Source: Dolomedes plantarius | Taxonomy: Eukaryota > Arthropoda > Arachnida > Araneae > Dolomedidae | Length of the DNA: 64,000 nucleotides | Assembly: GCA_907164885.2 (NCBI GenBank) | Contig: OU015493.1 | Coordinates: 117,400,193-117,464,192, forward strand | Direction: 5' to 3' | Shown: positions 45,801 through 55,579 of the stretch, in pieces | How the letters are laid out: every line of letters begins with the position of its first letter | Numbering within the stretch: position 1 is the stretch's first letter | The notes under the pieces: model-generated | Database searches by the model: none | What the model was told of the DNA's origin: nothing | What the model saw: the letters and a program-made list of their open reading frames with translations, nothing else | Program-made: the position numbers and the translations under genes

Positions 45801-48800
45801 CGGAAGATGACTGTTGAATCACTATGGGCAGCTGGCACACGTAATGTCGAACTTCGTTGTATCTATCATCGCACGGAACTAGGGCACTTTCTTGTCTGTA
45901 ATAAGGCTCCGTCATTTATGGAAGACACTCCACGCTCATCGTCGGTTCTCTAACTCCATCACTCCTTGCAGACCCTCGGCACGGGATACTGGGCGCTCGA
46001 CAACTTCTATCTCCAAACTTCTAACTCACTCTCCTCATAGGTATATGTGCCTTGACACCACTTCTATATCTAAAAAACTTCTGACTAACTCTGACTTGTT
46101 AGGTCATCTCTGCCTTCACACTATTTCTCATTTCATATTATTTTCTTATTAATGTTGACTCCGCCTCTTATAATTTCCATTGGTCATATTATTACCATGC
46201 CATCGCCATTCGTCCGTGGCTGCCTCTTCTCAATCCCCTTTTTACCAATGCGCATCGAGGGCGGGATTTATAAAATTCTCCCTCAAATTTAACTTTCCCA
46301 TGCTTCGGCTTCAAGCAGGGTGGGCTGTTTTATAGCCATCATAAATTTTCTTTTCTTCTCTTCGTGCAACTCACTCTCTTCAACTTTTATCTTCTATTTC
46401 TTGCTACAGACACAATCTCTAAATTTCGTTTCGGTATATTGCTGGCTTTCTTCCCTTCTCTTTTATTGCCCGTCATTTGCCCTGTTTCTTTCTTGCATTT
46501 AACAATTATTTTACTTTGTCCTGTACTTTTCAATGCTCCTGCCCCTGGCCGTAACACTACTGTCATGTCCCTATGACAATATTCTTTACTGAATCAAATT
46601 ATTTATTTAAAATGAATATGTTACTTCATTCAATTAATTCAAATGTTCATTCCCTCAACAGAGAGCATATTTTAAAACTTTTGTAGAAAAGCTTTCCTCT
46701 AGAGTATCTGTAAGTATTTTTCTAGTTCTAGAATATATCAGTTAATTAAGACTTAATTTAGTGTTCATTAAAAATTTATACTTGAAAGCGCAACCAAATT
46801 ATAATTCAACGTTGTTGTTTTTTAGTTTATTGTCCTAGTAACTATTTCTAAATGTAGAGGATCGCTTTAAGGATAACTTTAATATCTATACAACTAATAT
46901 ATTGAAAAATGGGCTGAGGAAAACTTTGAAAATGAAATATATTCAAAAAACAACGCGACTCAATTCTTAATAATATTAGAGGGCAGGATTTTAATACCAT
47001 ATGCAAAGATGCGGTATAAAAAACAATTCTAAAATTACCAATATTGTAGAAAGACAAAATTGTTCCGTTTTCCTTTTCGTTTTTCAGCTTTCTAATTTGA
47101 ATGTCTTACATTATGATTTATGAGTCCAAAATGCGTGTTTAATTTTGACAACAAGGAGAATTAGGATAACATATACCGAATAATTTCGAACCAAAATAAA
47201 ATAAATTCATAATGCTAAATATTTCATATGGTTCTGCATATTTTTCCTATTATTATATCCTGATATCCTATTTTGACAGTTAATTTGATGAAAGATTATA
47301 GAAATTCATCGTAAAGATGCTATTATGTCCTATTTTAACATACAATCAAATGGAATCAAAAGGAATTGACATAAAATCAAAACGAAAAGTTGAGAATTTT
47401 TAACACTGTGAAGCTAGACAGTGCCGGATTTCTCTACTGAAAGAACGACCTACTTAAAGAGAAAGTTTTGTTTTTCATAAAAAGGGGATGACTTAAAATT
47501 ATATATCAAAGATGTTCTCTAAGAAAGATATACATAATTTTAATATTAAAACAATGAACCACCAGGTACACTTATGTTAAAAAGTTACAAATTACTTAAG
47601 ATAACCCAGGTAAAAATGCTTCTATAAGCTAAATTTTTTTTCGAGCATAATATATCAAAACTGATACAAATTTCAGATAAAATTACTTCTATTCTGGTGT
47701 CAAAAATTAATAAAAGATTGAAATGGGCGAAGAAAATTGAACGATTGACAAAGCTATTTTCAATGTTCAAACGAAAACGATTTTCAGGCCACTTAACTTC
47801 GTTGATGTTGCATTTCTCAGCGAACGCAGGTCTATAGCGATGGATATTATCATCACTATAAAGGATGTCAAACATAAATACACCTAGAAAAGGTCTTTCT
47901 AGGGCTCTCATATTTAACTGCGACAGTTCTCGAAAGTCTATGAAAATTTCGTGACCACGTACAAGGGCCGTTCTATCGTTCTCTTTGTGGTTCCACCACA
48001 CATTAAATAACTCGTACACGGACGTCAAATCGCATGCCGGACTATTAGCGGAATTATTTCAAGCTCCTTGTTCCTTCTTGGAATAAACACGCCGAGCATC
48101 TGTGTGTACACCGAATCAAAACACATCACTAAAAATAACACAAATGGCTGTTTGCAGCAAATTTTGTGTTCTCTATGTAAATTTAGAAGCATTCTCTAGA
48201 GATGGTTAGTTATACAGACGATTATGTATTCGGGACTAAATTTTAAGTGGACATTTGAATGTCAATGAAAAGTTTCAAGTTATAGGTTGCGTTTTAATAG
48301 TAATGAGTTAAAGTACGATCATGCACATAATTATAAATATGCATAAGTTCATATAATTCCAAATATAACACTGGGTAGGAAATTTAGGTTTACTGATATA
48401 CATGCACTATCTGATCTACACAAGAAATCATGATGTCAAAAACGGTTTAGAACTAATAAAATTTATTTTTTAATCCACTGAATTTCTTTATGTATCTTCT
48501 TTAGTCATTAAAGTATCATTAACCATACTTTATGCTGACAACGGAATTTGTGCTCTTCAACGATTTATAATTTCTGTTCCCACAAATTTTTAAGGGAAAA
48601 TATCATATGTCTATTCCTCTGTCTTGACTTTTTTCACAACTACTCCTTTATTTTTTTTATTCAGATAGCTTGCGCAAGTGCATCACTAGAAGACTGCGAT
48701 CGCTTATCTCACGTAATGGTATGCATAAAAATTATAACATTTCAAATAAAGTCCCTTCACTTATTGAAGTTCCATCACTTATTGAAGTCCCTTCACTTAT

Positions 48801-51800
48801 TGAACTCATATTTACTTTCGTGAAACATTTACGACCGGGTGGTTTTGACAGAAAGTTTATCGCTATATTCCGACTGCAGTAAGAATTTCTCATACAGAGC
48901 ATAACATTATGGGCTCAAAAAATCAACACCTGTAAGTAGTTGTTTGATACATCTTCGAACAAAAGCTTTGTTTTAATCGAGTATATTATAAATGGGAATT
49001 TTTATGGAAATACTGTGCTGGTTGGAAAAGGAGAGGAAGTATTGTATGATTCACTCGAAAGAGGCCCCGAATATTCTGTAAAAAGTCTCGCTAGATGTTA
49101 AGAATTTAAAATTTCTTTCCCCGTTACGCGGCGCGCCTCCTTGGTTTTAGCGCTGCTCGATGTGAACGAGGTTATTAGATGGAACCAAAGGTGGGAGCTT
49201 TTTCCCCCTATGTCTTATACTCACGATACGTTTGCCACTCGATACGTTTGTTTCTCGATACGTTAATATGTATTCAAATGTAGTAAATAGACATTGTTTA
49301 TTAAAGTGTGTGTAAAAATTACAGTCTTCAATCTATTCGACGGACAATCACGCTACATGGTCCGTCGAGTCGGAGGTAAGCGAACTGTTTTAGCACAATT
49401 TTTGAAACACCGAAACAAAACTTAATTCAAAATAGCTCCCGGCGAACTCTCGCAAATAACTGTATTTAATCGGAAACAAGTATATATTTGTGGACAATTA
49501 ACAAGATTAAATACGATTTTACAAGATGATAAGGTGCCTGTGGATAAAACGGATATCATTCAAAAACTGAATACAATTGAAAAAATTGCGTAGTAAGTTA
49601 GCGGATCTACGCGGTGAATGTTATTGCACTCTTTCTGACGCTGAGTTACCAGCTTTCGAAGCAAGTTTGGAGGAGTTGCAAATTGACCTATACACATGCG
49701 AGTTAAGCTTTCAATAAACTTCTCAAACCAAATTCTATTTCAAATGTTGAAAACAGTCAGTCCTCTGGTAACTGTAAATGAAAATTACCGTCAATTAATC
49801 TTCCCGAGTTTTATGGTCAATATGTTGAATGGTTGTCATTCAAAACGCAGTTTATGTCATTAAGCCCGTCTGCACACGGAGCAACTCAAAAGGAACTGAT
49901 AACTGACTCAAATCACAAACCAGTCCGTGATGACTCGCAACCTATGTAATTGAATGGAGCCACGCACACGGCGCAACTGGTTACAAACCCGTCCGACGGG
50001 TTTGTAACCAGTTGCGCCGTGTGCGGTGCTCCATTCAATGGACGGTTTTGTAACCAGTTGCGCCGTGTGCGTGGCTCCATTCAATTACATAGGTTGCGAC
50101 TCATCACGGATTGGTTTGTGATTTGAGTCAGTTATCAGTTCCTTTTGAGTTGCTCCGTGTGCAGACGGCCTAATTGATGATAATGATAATGATAAGTTGT
50201 CAGATCAACAAAAATTATTTTATCTTATATCAGCACTTAAGGATAATGCCAAACAATTAAATACGGTAAATGATACGTACACTAGTTTATTCGAGGCACT
50301 GAAAAACGTTTTGAGAACACACGGTTGCTTATTATGAGTCATATGAGGGAAATATTTAGTTGTTCTAAAGTTAAATGTGAATCCGCGTCTAATTTAAGAC
50401 AGATGCTTGACAAAATCGGAAATAATTTGCTATCATTAAAACAGTTAAAATTAGAGACAAAGCCTCTATGCGAAGCAATATTAATTTATGTAATTCTTCA
50501 ACAAATTGATATTGATACACGTAAATTATATGAAATGGAATTGGGATCGGAATTGCAGAGTTGTGAAAAATTTACGGAATTTTTTATCAAAAGATGTCAA
50601 GCTTTGGAAAATGTTAACAGATATCCGGGATGAAATGAATTTAAACGGGAACCAACCCCAAAATTCAAAACGTTAATAGTGAAAAATGAGAAAATAACTG
50701 TATGTTAGGATGCACCGCATCGCACCCCATTTTCAGGTGTAAAGAGTTTATTGATTCAAACGCAGATGAAAGATTAAAATATGTCAGGAAATTCAATTTA
50801 TGCTTTAATTGTCTCGGGTTTCATGCAATGTCTAGATGCAAGAAAATACATTTAAAATGTAAAACTTGTAACAGAAATCCTTAGTACGATGTTACACGAA
50901 GCGCACTTTTCTTTCGAAAGGAATAAACAAAACAAAAATGACAACGACGCCAATGATTTGGCGGCGAACGAAGAGAAATGGATTTCGCAATCTCAGGTGC
51001 CAAATGGCTTTACAAATCATGAGCTGCAAATGCGTCTTGTTTATATTCACTTAATGCAAGCAAAAATGTTCTTCTTTCCACGGTGAAAGTAAAAGTTATG
51101 CAATCGAACGAAAATGGTTGGAGTAAAATGCTTTATGTGACTCCGCATCTATGAGGAATTTGATAACTGAAGACGCAGCTAATTTATTAGGCTTTCAAAA
51201 ATCGCGATGTAGGGCAAATTTAATTGGACTTAAAAATACAGTATTTCCAATTACCGAAAAGATTTGTACGCGTATAACGAACGATGAAGAATCATTTAAT
51301 AAGAAACTTAAATTTTTGATTTTGCCCGAAATTGCTGGGAATGTTCCATCTGAGAAAATATACATTTCTAATTTAAATTTGGCAAAAAACATAAAGTACG
51401 CGAATCCTAAATTTCATTTACCTCAAAAAATATCGCTTCTTCTGGGAGGTGACGTATTTTACGAATTGCTAAAAGGAAATCAAATCCGGGTAATGGGTAA
51501 CTCTATCATTTTAATTGAGACAGTCTTCGGATGGATGGTGACAGGTTCGATTCCCGCAGTGCGTCCAAATGATTCCCAGTGTTATTTTACTCAGGATCAC
51601 ATTGGGGAGGGGTTACAACAATTTTGGGAATTGGAATCGATTGGCATATTCCAAGATGCACACTCGGACGAGGAAGGTAAAGCCATGACACTTTTAAGGA
51701 TTCTATATGCTACAAAAATGGGAGGTATGAAGTTAGGTTACCATGGAAACGGGATTTCAGGGAATTAAATTATAACTTAACAGTTGCCAGGAGACGACTG

Positions 51801-54800
51801 GATCATTTGAATCGAAAATTTTAGAAGCATATGGAACTGTATAACGATTATCATGAGATACTAAATGATTATGAAAATAAGGACATCATCGAAAAAGTTC
51901 CAAATGTCAAAGTGCAAAGCGATAAACCACCTTTTTATCTACCATTTTCTATGGTTTATAGAGACTCGGTCTGTTCCAAAAAGCGAATTGTTTTTTATGC
52001 CAGCGCACACAGAGAAGGTGAACTTTCTCTAAATGACGCAGGACTTAGTCTTAATGCCCTGATATTTAACATGATCATATTCTTCCATTTGAATGCTGTG
52101 GTCGTCTTAGCAGATATCGAAAAGGCGTTTCTGCAAATATCATTAAATGAGAAGGATAGGAATGCAGTCCGATTTTTGTTCCCAAGTTCAAATCCAGGTA
52201 CAAGTAAGCATTATGACATCCAAATTTTCAGATTTTGCCTTGTTCTCTTTGGTTTCAACGCCAGTCCCTTCTTGCTGTCCGCCACAATTAAGGAACACAT
52301 CGAAAAGTTTCGAGAGTTGCATCCCACTACGGTGGAAATGCTCTATAAATGTCTTTATGTAGATGACTTTGTAGGAGCTCTCGACAACGTCTCGTCTGCC
52401 TTTCAGATGTCGCGGGAAGCCAAAAGAATTATGGCTCATGCAGGAATGAACTTGTGTAAGTGGAGTTCCAACAGCAAGGAATTGGTACAAACATGGCAAG
52501 ACCACGGGTTCAAAACCCATCCCATTCATTCAGAAGTCAATCCTCTTGACAAATTACACAAAGTTCTCGGTCTTCCGTGGCATGTTCACGATAGATGCCG
52601 ATAGATCACGATAGATGTGAAAAACTTGCTCGAATTTGATGAACAAGAAACTATAACAAAAAGACTTGTGTTAAGAACAGAAGGAAAGCTGTACGACGTA
52701 CTTGGTCTTTTACCGGCACATCGCACACCACACACCAACTTTTTGTTCATGGAGTAGTGTTTGGCGAGTGGCAAAAAATTTTCCGCGGACCATATGTGGG
52801 TAGCTTTGTGAGTTAACATAACGCGACAAATGGAACCACGCCTCATCCGAGAACATTGTGATGTGGTGTGCAATCTACTGAAAAGCACATTTTACGTTGT
52901 TTCGTTCAGATTGCTGTGTCCTAGCGAGAGTTATTATAGAATATTTGGGGCCACTTTTCTGTGAATCAACCTATAGTTTAACGTAAAATCTCGTACAATT
53001 GACACAAATATGATTTTGGAAGGGTAAATACCAGTAGGTTTATATAACTGTTAAACAATCTAAAACTAAAGCTACAGCACGTTTTCAAAGATTAATATCT
53101 AGCCTTAGAGCCAGTGATATATCTTCTATACACCAATTATTGGGCCATCCGTCATTTTACTTCATGATATTCAGCACCAAGATGCGTCATTCTGCAGTAT
53201 ACAATATTTGACTATCAAACACTGTCATAATTTATAAGACGAGAGCTCTTCGAAATGTAACTGGTGCTACAAGTTTCAATAATCAATGAGACAGATAGGT
53301 AAAGTGCAGTTATTGTACCTAATGGTGGTTTGGCTACAGAGTATATATCATTCCAAATCAACGACATCCAATACTTAAAATTCAGAAATAGATTCTTATA
53401 ACTTTTTATGAAATGATATGTTTCTAGAGTGGTAATCAAATTACTAAAGCTTTTGAAGATATCTCATTTTTATTAGGCCATTACCAAGAATGCTAAGTCA
53501 TAAATGGTATTTATCCGTTGTTCTTACTTACATTATTCTTCATGAATGGATGCTTAATTCGTAGCTTTCATATAATATCAGTAAATTTTTTATCCCATAT
53601 TTATTCAACAAACTGCAATCATGCTAACTTTAAATGTTTAAGTGGTTGCTGAAATAGTATTATGATTTTAAGAAAATTTATTAAAATCATCAGGTATATA
53701 TGCATCACTTCCTGTAATTTTCCCATGGTTTTCGGTTTTGTGTTGCAAACTATCTTGAAATACTGTTTAACTTCCCACATCCGTGTGATTTTGACAGTTT
53801 CCGATTAACGAAGCAAATGCAATGGGGCAAATTTGCTACATTGCATTTTCATCCACGGATGTAGTTTATTTAAAATATAAACCTTCATTATCGAAAATAG
53901 AATACAGTATACATTTTTTACACGTTTCTGTATTATACGTTTTTCACAGTAATACGAATATGTCTAAATCCCTCAATCGAAAATAACTTCCAATATGCAA
54001 TAAAGCATATTCTAAATTTTATTTATAATCTATTTTTCTTAACTGGAAAAATAGAAAGCATCAGTTTTCTGACGTTAGACTCTTTGAGCTATTGGAATCG
54101 GCACTCCAATGAAACAGCTACAACAAAAAGTGCATAATATACATGAAGCAGTTCTCTCCTCCACCCCAACCCCCCTTATAGTAAAGAGGGATCACTTAAA
54201 CAATGATAGAAATGCAGCTTTTTTTCTCTTACTCTTGGTCAGATATAGTCATAAATCAGAGAAAAGATACAGATTGCCAAATAAGAGATTGAATAAATGG
54301 AACTGAATGTCTTGTCTGTTTTGCGATACCTTTGCCCGACATTCAAAAGCCATAAAAGTTCTATCATTAATAATATACTTGTTTCCATAAACGTATGGAT
54401 TATCTTTCCCATGAGTCTAACATTCAAATTGAACACAGTTGTTGCATTAACGAAATCTTGTACCAAAGGCCACTAAACTGAAATCTGCCTGTTGAAATAT
54501 ATTCAGACAAAAGTAATGTTTAATGTGGGAGATATCAAAATCCGGTCCTGTCTTCCTCTCCCCAAAGATCCTTTCACAGATAATCTGAGTAGTTCTCATG
54601 CGGTACAAAACTCCACAAATTTTTTGAGTTGCTTTCCTTATATATATTCAGAACTGTTGTTAAATGGTTTACAGATATGACATAATATATCCCTTTAGAC
54701 CTCTTTGTGCTTATACTATATAAAATATTTTCTTGATATGTGGTAAGTCATAGACCAGTGTTTCGCCAACTAATTTGGTCACGGAATTCTTATGCAAATT

Positions 54801-55088
54801 TTAAAAGCTCTCCGGCCATATTTATATTAATGATTTTTTTTTAAGTGAATCATCATGGGATATCCTAGAATTTCACGATGCAAACTTTGGTAAAAAAAAC
54901 CGAATCAGGTCATTATAGAAACATTAATTTCTCTTTTAAACTTACAGGAATGTGCCACGGATATCATTAATAGATGTTATCAAGCAGACGACTGCGGAGA
55001 CGGATCTGTTGAAATTTTAAAGTCAAAACGAAAACTAGTCACTTCAAAAGGAGGAAAGTATTTAGGAAATTCAAAATTGGGAAAATAA
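36681..55088 (+). CDS. Gene B: five-exon gene for a small secreted ten-cysteine protein
   Basis: Exons 36681-36819, 39364-39416, 41947-42057, 48665-48718 and 54948-55088 give 498 nt, 165 residues plus TAA. All four introns are GT-AG, and every junction keeps the frame (the first splits a glycine codon, the others are phase 0). The start ATACCATGG is a good context. The first ~25 residues form a signal peptide (MLIVLTSILAILCLEQSLA, cleavage likely before KLITDD). The mature part is about 140 residues with ten cysteines (YLC, IHC, GKC, IEC, LFC, IAC, EDC, MEC, NRC, DDC), an even number that fits disulfides, and ends in a basic Lys/Gly/Ser tail. No other domain is recognised; I give no function. 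Confidence 0.72.
36892..38075 (+). repeat. Intronic direct repeat, unit A (contains a Helitron)
   Basis: Matches 38320-38790 over about 450 bases once the Helitron 36953-37642 is removed. Shared blocks include CATGCAGCTCCAACAACTTA, CTTAAAATTCCTTGATCCTT and AAGTAATTTGCTTCTAAATT. Lies in gene B intron 1. Confidence 0.82.
36953..37642 (-). mobile_element. Non-autonomous Helitron, family 1, copy 3
   Basis: Reverse orientation. It starts (plus) CTAGCCGCTGCGCGACCAGC with the GCGACCAGCATGGTCGC hairpin and ends TTTTATATATATAGA. The uninterrupted site survives as unit B near 38375, confirming both boundaries. Inside, sequence related to copies 1 and 2 includes GATTTCACTCTCTG-like and TGTAATGATAAAATG-like blocks. 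Confidence 0.87.
38320..38790 (+). repeat. Intronic direct repeat, unit B (no Helitron)
   Basis: Second copy of the segment described at 36892-38075. It preserves the empty Helitron site (TATTACTTTTATTGTTATTT). Confidence 0.82.
39364..39416 (+). CDS. Gene B exon 2
   Basis: Acceptor TTTGTTGTTCCACAG, donor AATAAG/GTAATT. 53 nt encoding QEVMEEFGKCHAMMNNK after the split glycine. Confidence 0.72.
39417..41946 (+). other. Gene B intron 2
   Basis: Contains a 10-bp-arm hairpin at 39487-39520 (ATCTGGGTCC / GGACCCAGAT) and a pyrimidine-rich stretch at about 39500-40600. On the minus strand that stretch has AATAAA-rich sequence at one end, possibly an old LTR but not proven. A retroelement tail lies near 40590-41040. 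Confidence 0.4.
40590..41040 (-). pseudogene. Possible non-LTR retrotransposon carboxy end
   Basis: Minus-strand reading includes SICLACLSVEYLLEHMLLRC, the Cys-x-x-Cys ... His ... Cys pattern that follows the RNase H region in some LINE-encoded polyproteins (C-x-x-C-x(7-9)-H-x(4)-C). Preceded by a degenerate stretch with several frame changes. The match is short, so the call is tentative. Confidence 0.35.
41947..42057 (+). CDS. Gene B exon 3
   Basis: Acceptor CCTTTTTTTCTAAAAATAG, donor CAGAGG/GTAAGA, 37 codons in phase 0 (DRELIIQSYVNELGIECK ... FCSIDENQR), two cysteines. Confidence 0.73.
42058..43769 (+). other. Gene B intron 3, 5' part, nothing recognised
   Basis: AT-rich. ORFs on both strands at 42679-43060 overlap each other and show no family features. 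Confidence 0.35.
43770..44930 (+). pseudogene. LINE reverse transcriptase remnant (split by a SINE)
   Basis: Reads NIDRSELQKALSDFDVP, LVNLTSTGTFSMVRIQGELS, FNDVRQGDALAFLLFNIAL, then SIQILAYAYDIDIIS, where the catalytic YADD is mutated to YAYD. After the SINE: KILLYKTLIRPVQTY, SREEKTLAIFERRVLRAVFG and LNRMRWPGHLLRID. This order is the RT palm to carboxy end of the common arthropod non-LTR elements. Stop codons at about 44004 and 44175-44220 confirm decay. It lies in gene B intron 3, same strand. Confidence 0.82.
44295..44531 (+). mobile_element. tRNA-derived SINE
   Basis: AATCTGAAAT at 44285-44294 and 44532-44541 is a 10-bp target duplication. The head has A-box-like GCAGTGGTTAGCGTTCTGAG and B-box-like GGGTTTGAGTTC at tRNA spacing; the end is A/T-rich. 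It splits the LINE remnant, whose codons (FTYLESE / IEHQNEIG) run on either side. Confidence 0.82.
45207..46578 (-). repeat. Large solo LTR
   Basis: On the minus strand it begins TGTCATAGGGACATGACAG and ends TTTGGGAATCACA (TG...CA). GTTAATAATCAATAAATTAT near its end gives a polyadenylation signal, and GGGCGGGATTTATAAAATTC contains a TATA box when read on the plus strand. A loose tandem array (CATTCAATTATTATGACAAT units, about 120 bp) occupies 45290-45640. No internal retroelement sequence. Related fragment at 20400-21186. Confidence 0.6.
46579..47560 (+). other. Gene B intron 3, 3' part, nothing recognised
   Basis: AT-rich, short ORFs only. Confidence 0.35.
47585..48050 (-). CDS. Orphan minus-strand ORF, unidentified
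   Basis: Open for about 155 codons on the minus strand from just after a TGA near 48055. The first ~95 residues look protein-like and varied: YELFNVWWNHKEN, LVRGHEIFIDFRELSQLN, RPFLGVFMFDILYSDDN, EVKWPENRFRLN. The last third is hydrophobic and AT-driven. There is no ATG at the front (TTG is the first start-like codon), so it may be an exon, a processed fragment or a piece of a transposon gene. No family recognised. It lies antisense inside gene B intron 3. Confidence 0.38.
48665..48718 (+). CDS. Gene B exon 4
   Basis: Acceptor CTTTATTTTTTTTATTCAG, donor GTAATG/GTATGC, 18 codons IACASASLEDCDRLSHVM with two cysteines, phase 0 on both sides. Confidence 0.7.
48751..48807. repeat. 18-19-bp tandem repeat
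   Basis: Three copies of TTCACTTATTGAAGTYCC-like units plus a partial, starting 33 bases after exon 4. Confidence 0.88.
49096..52711 (+). pseudogene. BEL/Pao retrotransposon, 5' LTR to RT (decayed, truncated)
   Basis: LTR about 49096-49357 (TGTTAAGAAT ... CGCTACA), directly followed by TGGTCCGTCGAGTCGGAGG, the same kind of primer-binding site seen in the intact element at 59.8 kb. Gag follows, with FYLISALKDNAKQLNT; then Cys-rich knuckles (FNLCFNCLGFHAMSRC), TKMGG... and RT with VVLADIEKAFLQISL and CLYVDDFVGALDN (catalytic YVDD). Frameshifts occur near 49590, 49720, 50640, 51080 and 51770. The element stops after KLYDVLGLL at 52711, where another transposon fragment begins. In gene B intron 4. 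Confidence 0.85.
49864..50170. mobile_element. Palindromic MITE, Harbinger-like
   Basis: Almost the whole 307 bases fold back on themselves: GCCCGTCTGCACACGGAGC pairs with GCTCCGTGTGCAGACGGCC, and CACGCACACGGCGCAACTGG pairs with an inner copy that occurs twice. TAA flanks both ends, a 3-bp duplication. Removing it restores the gag reading frame of the surrounding BEL element, which fixes the boundaries. Confidence 0.9.
52712..52990 (-). pseudogene. DDE_3-type transposase fragment
   Basis: Minus-strand reading across two frames gives HHITMFSDEAWFHLS, YVNSQSY and KVGVWCAM, the D(E)A-x-FHLxGYVN and VTVWC block around the first catalytic aspartate of the arthropod DUF4817-associated transposases. 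Only this middle piece remains. It truncates the BEL element at 52711. Confidence 0.68.
52991..54947 (+). other. Gene B intron 4, 3' part, nothing recognised
   Basis: No transposon ends or gene features recognised; ORFs at 53215-54680 are short and featureless. Confidence 0.35.
54948..55088 (+). CDS. Gene B exon 5 with stop
   Basis: Acceptor CTCTTTTAAACTTACAG; 46 codons then TAA. ECATDIINRCYQADDCGDGS carries the last three cysteines; a Lys/Ser/Gly-rich end follows. AATAAA motifs overlap the stop and occur again near 55135. Confidence 0.73.
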   Translation, partial: ECATDIINRCYQADDCGDGSVEILKSKRKLVTSKGGKYLGNSKLGK

Positions 55089-55315
55089 ATTATATTGTAA
55101 AATATTTTACTGTCCAGTGAATCAAATGGAGAACTAATAAATTTCGAATCTTATCTGAATTAACCAATAAAATTATTTCTTAACAGCATTATCATTCGTT
55201 GTTTTGATTTTTATTATTTTTTTAGAAAAAAATCATATAACCGATTGTTATGAGCCAATGGCGGCTCCCGTCCAGAGATTTGGGAGGGGGGGGGGGTAGT
55301 GTCGGTTCTTAGGGT

Positions 55316-55352
<37 letters not shown>

Positions 55353-55579
55353 CGGAACGCCCTGTGGCACCAACTTCTGACACTCTCGGCAGACGATTCT
55401 GTTTCACAGCTAGCGCCATCTGTGAACTCTGGGCGAACTAGGTAGAACAGAATTAACTTCTGTACTATTAAGACGCGCAGCTGACGGCTGTGATATGACT
55501 TCTGTTTTCTAACGATGTAGTATAACGACGTATTTCTATGTTATGAAGATTATATTTAATGTACCGTATTATCCAAATA

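Noticed and set aside
52147..52529. ORFs overlapping the BEL RT in other frames
   Set aside because: Shadows of the RT frame at 51831-52604, which carries the YVDD motif.
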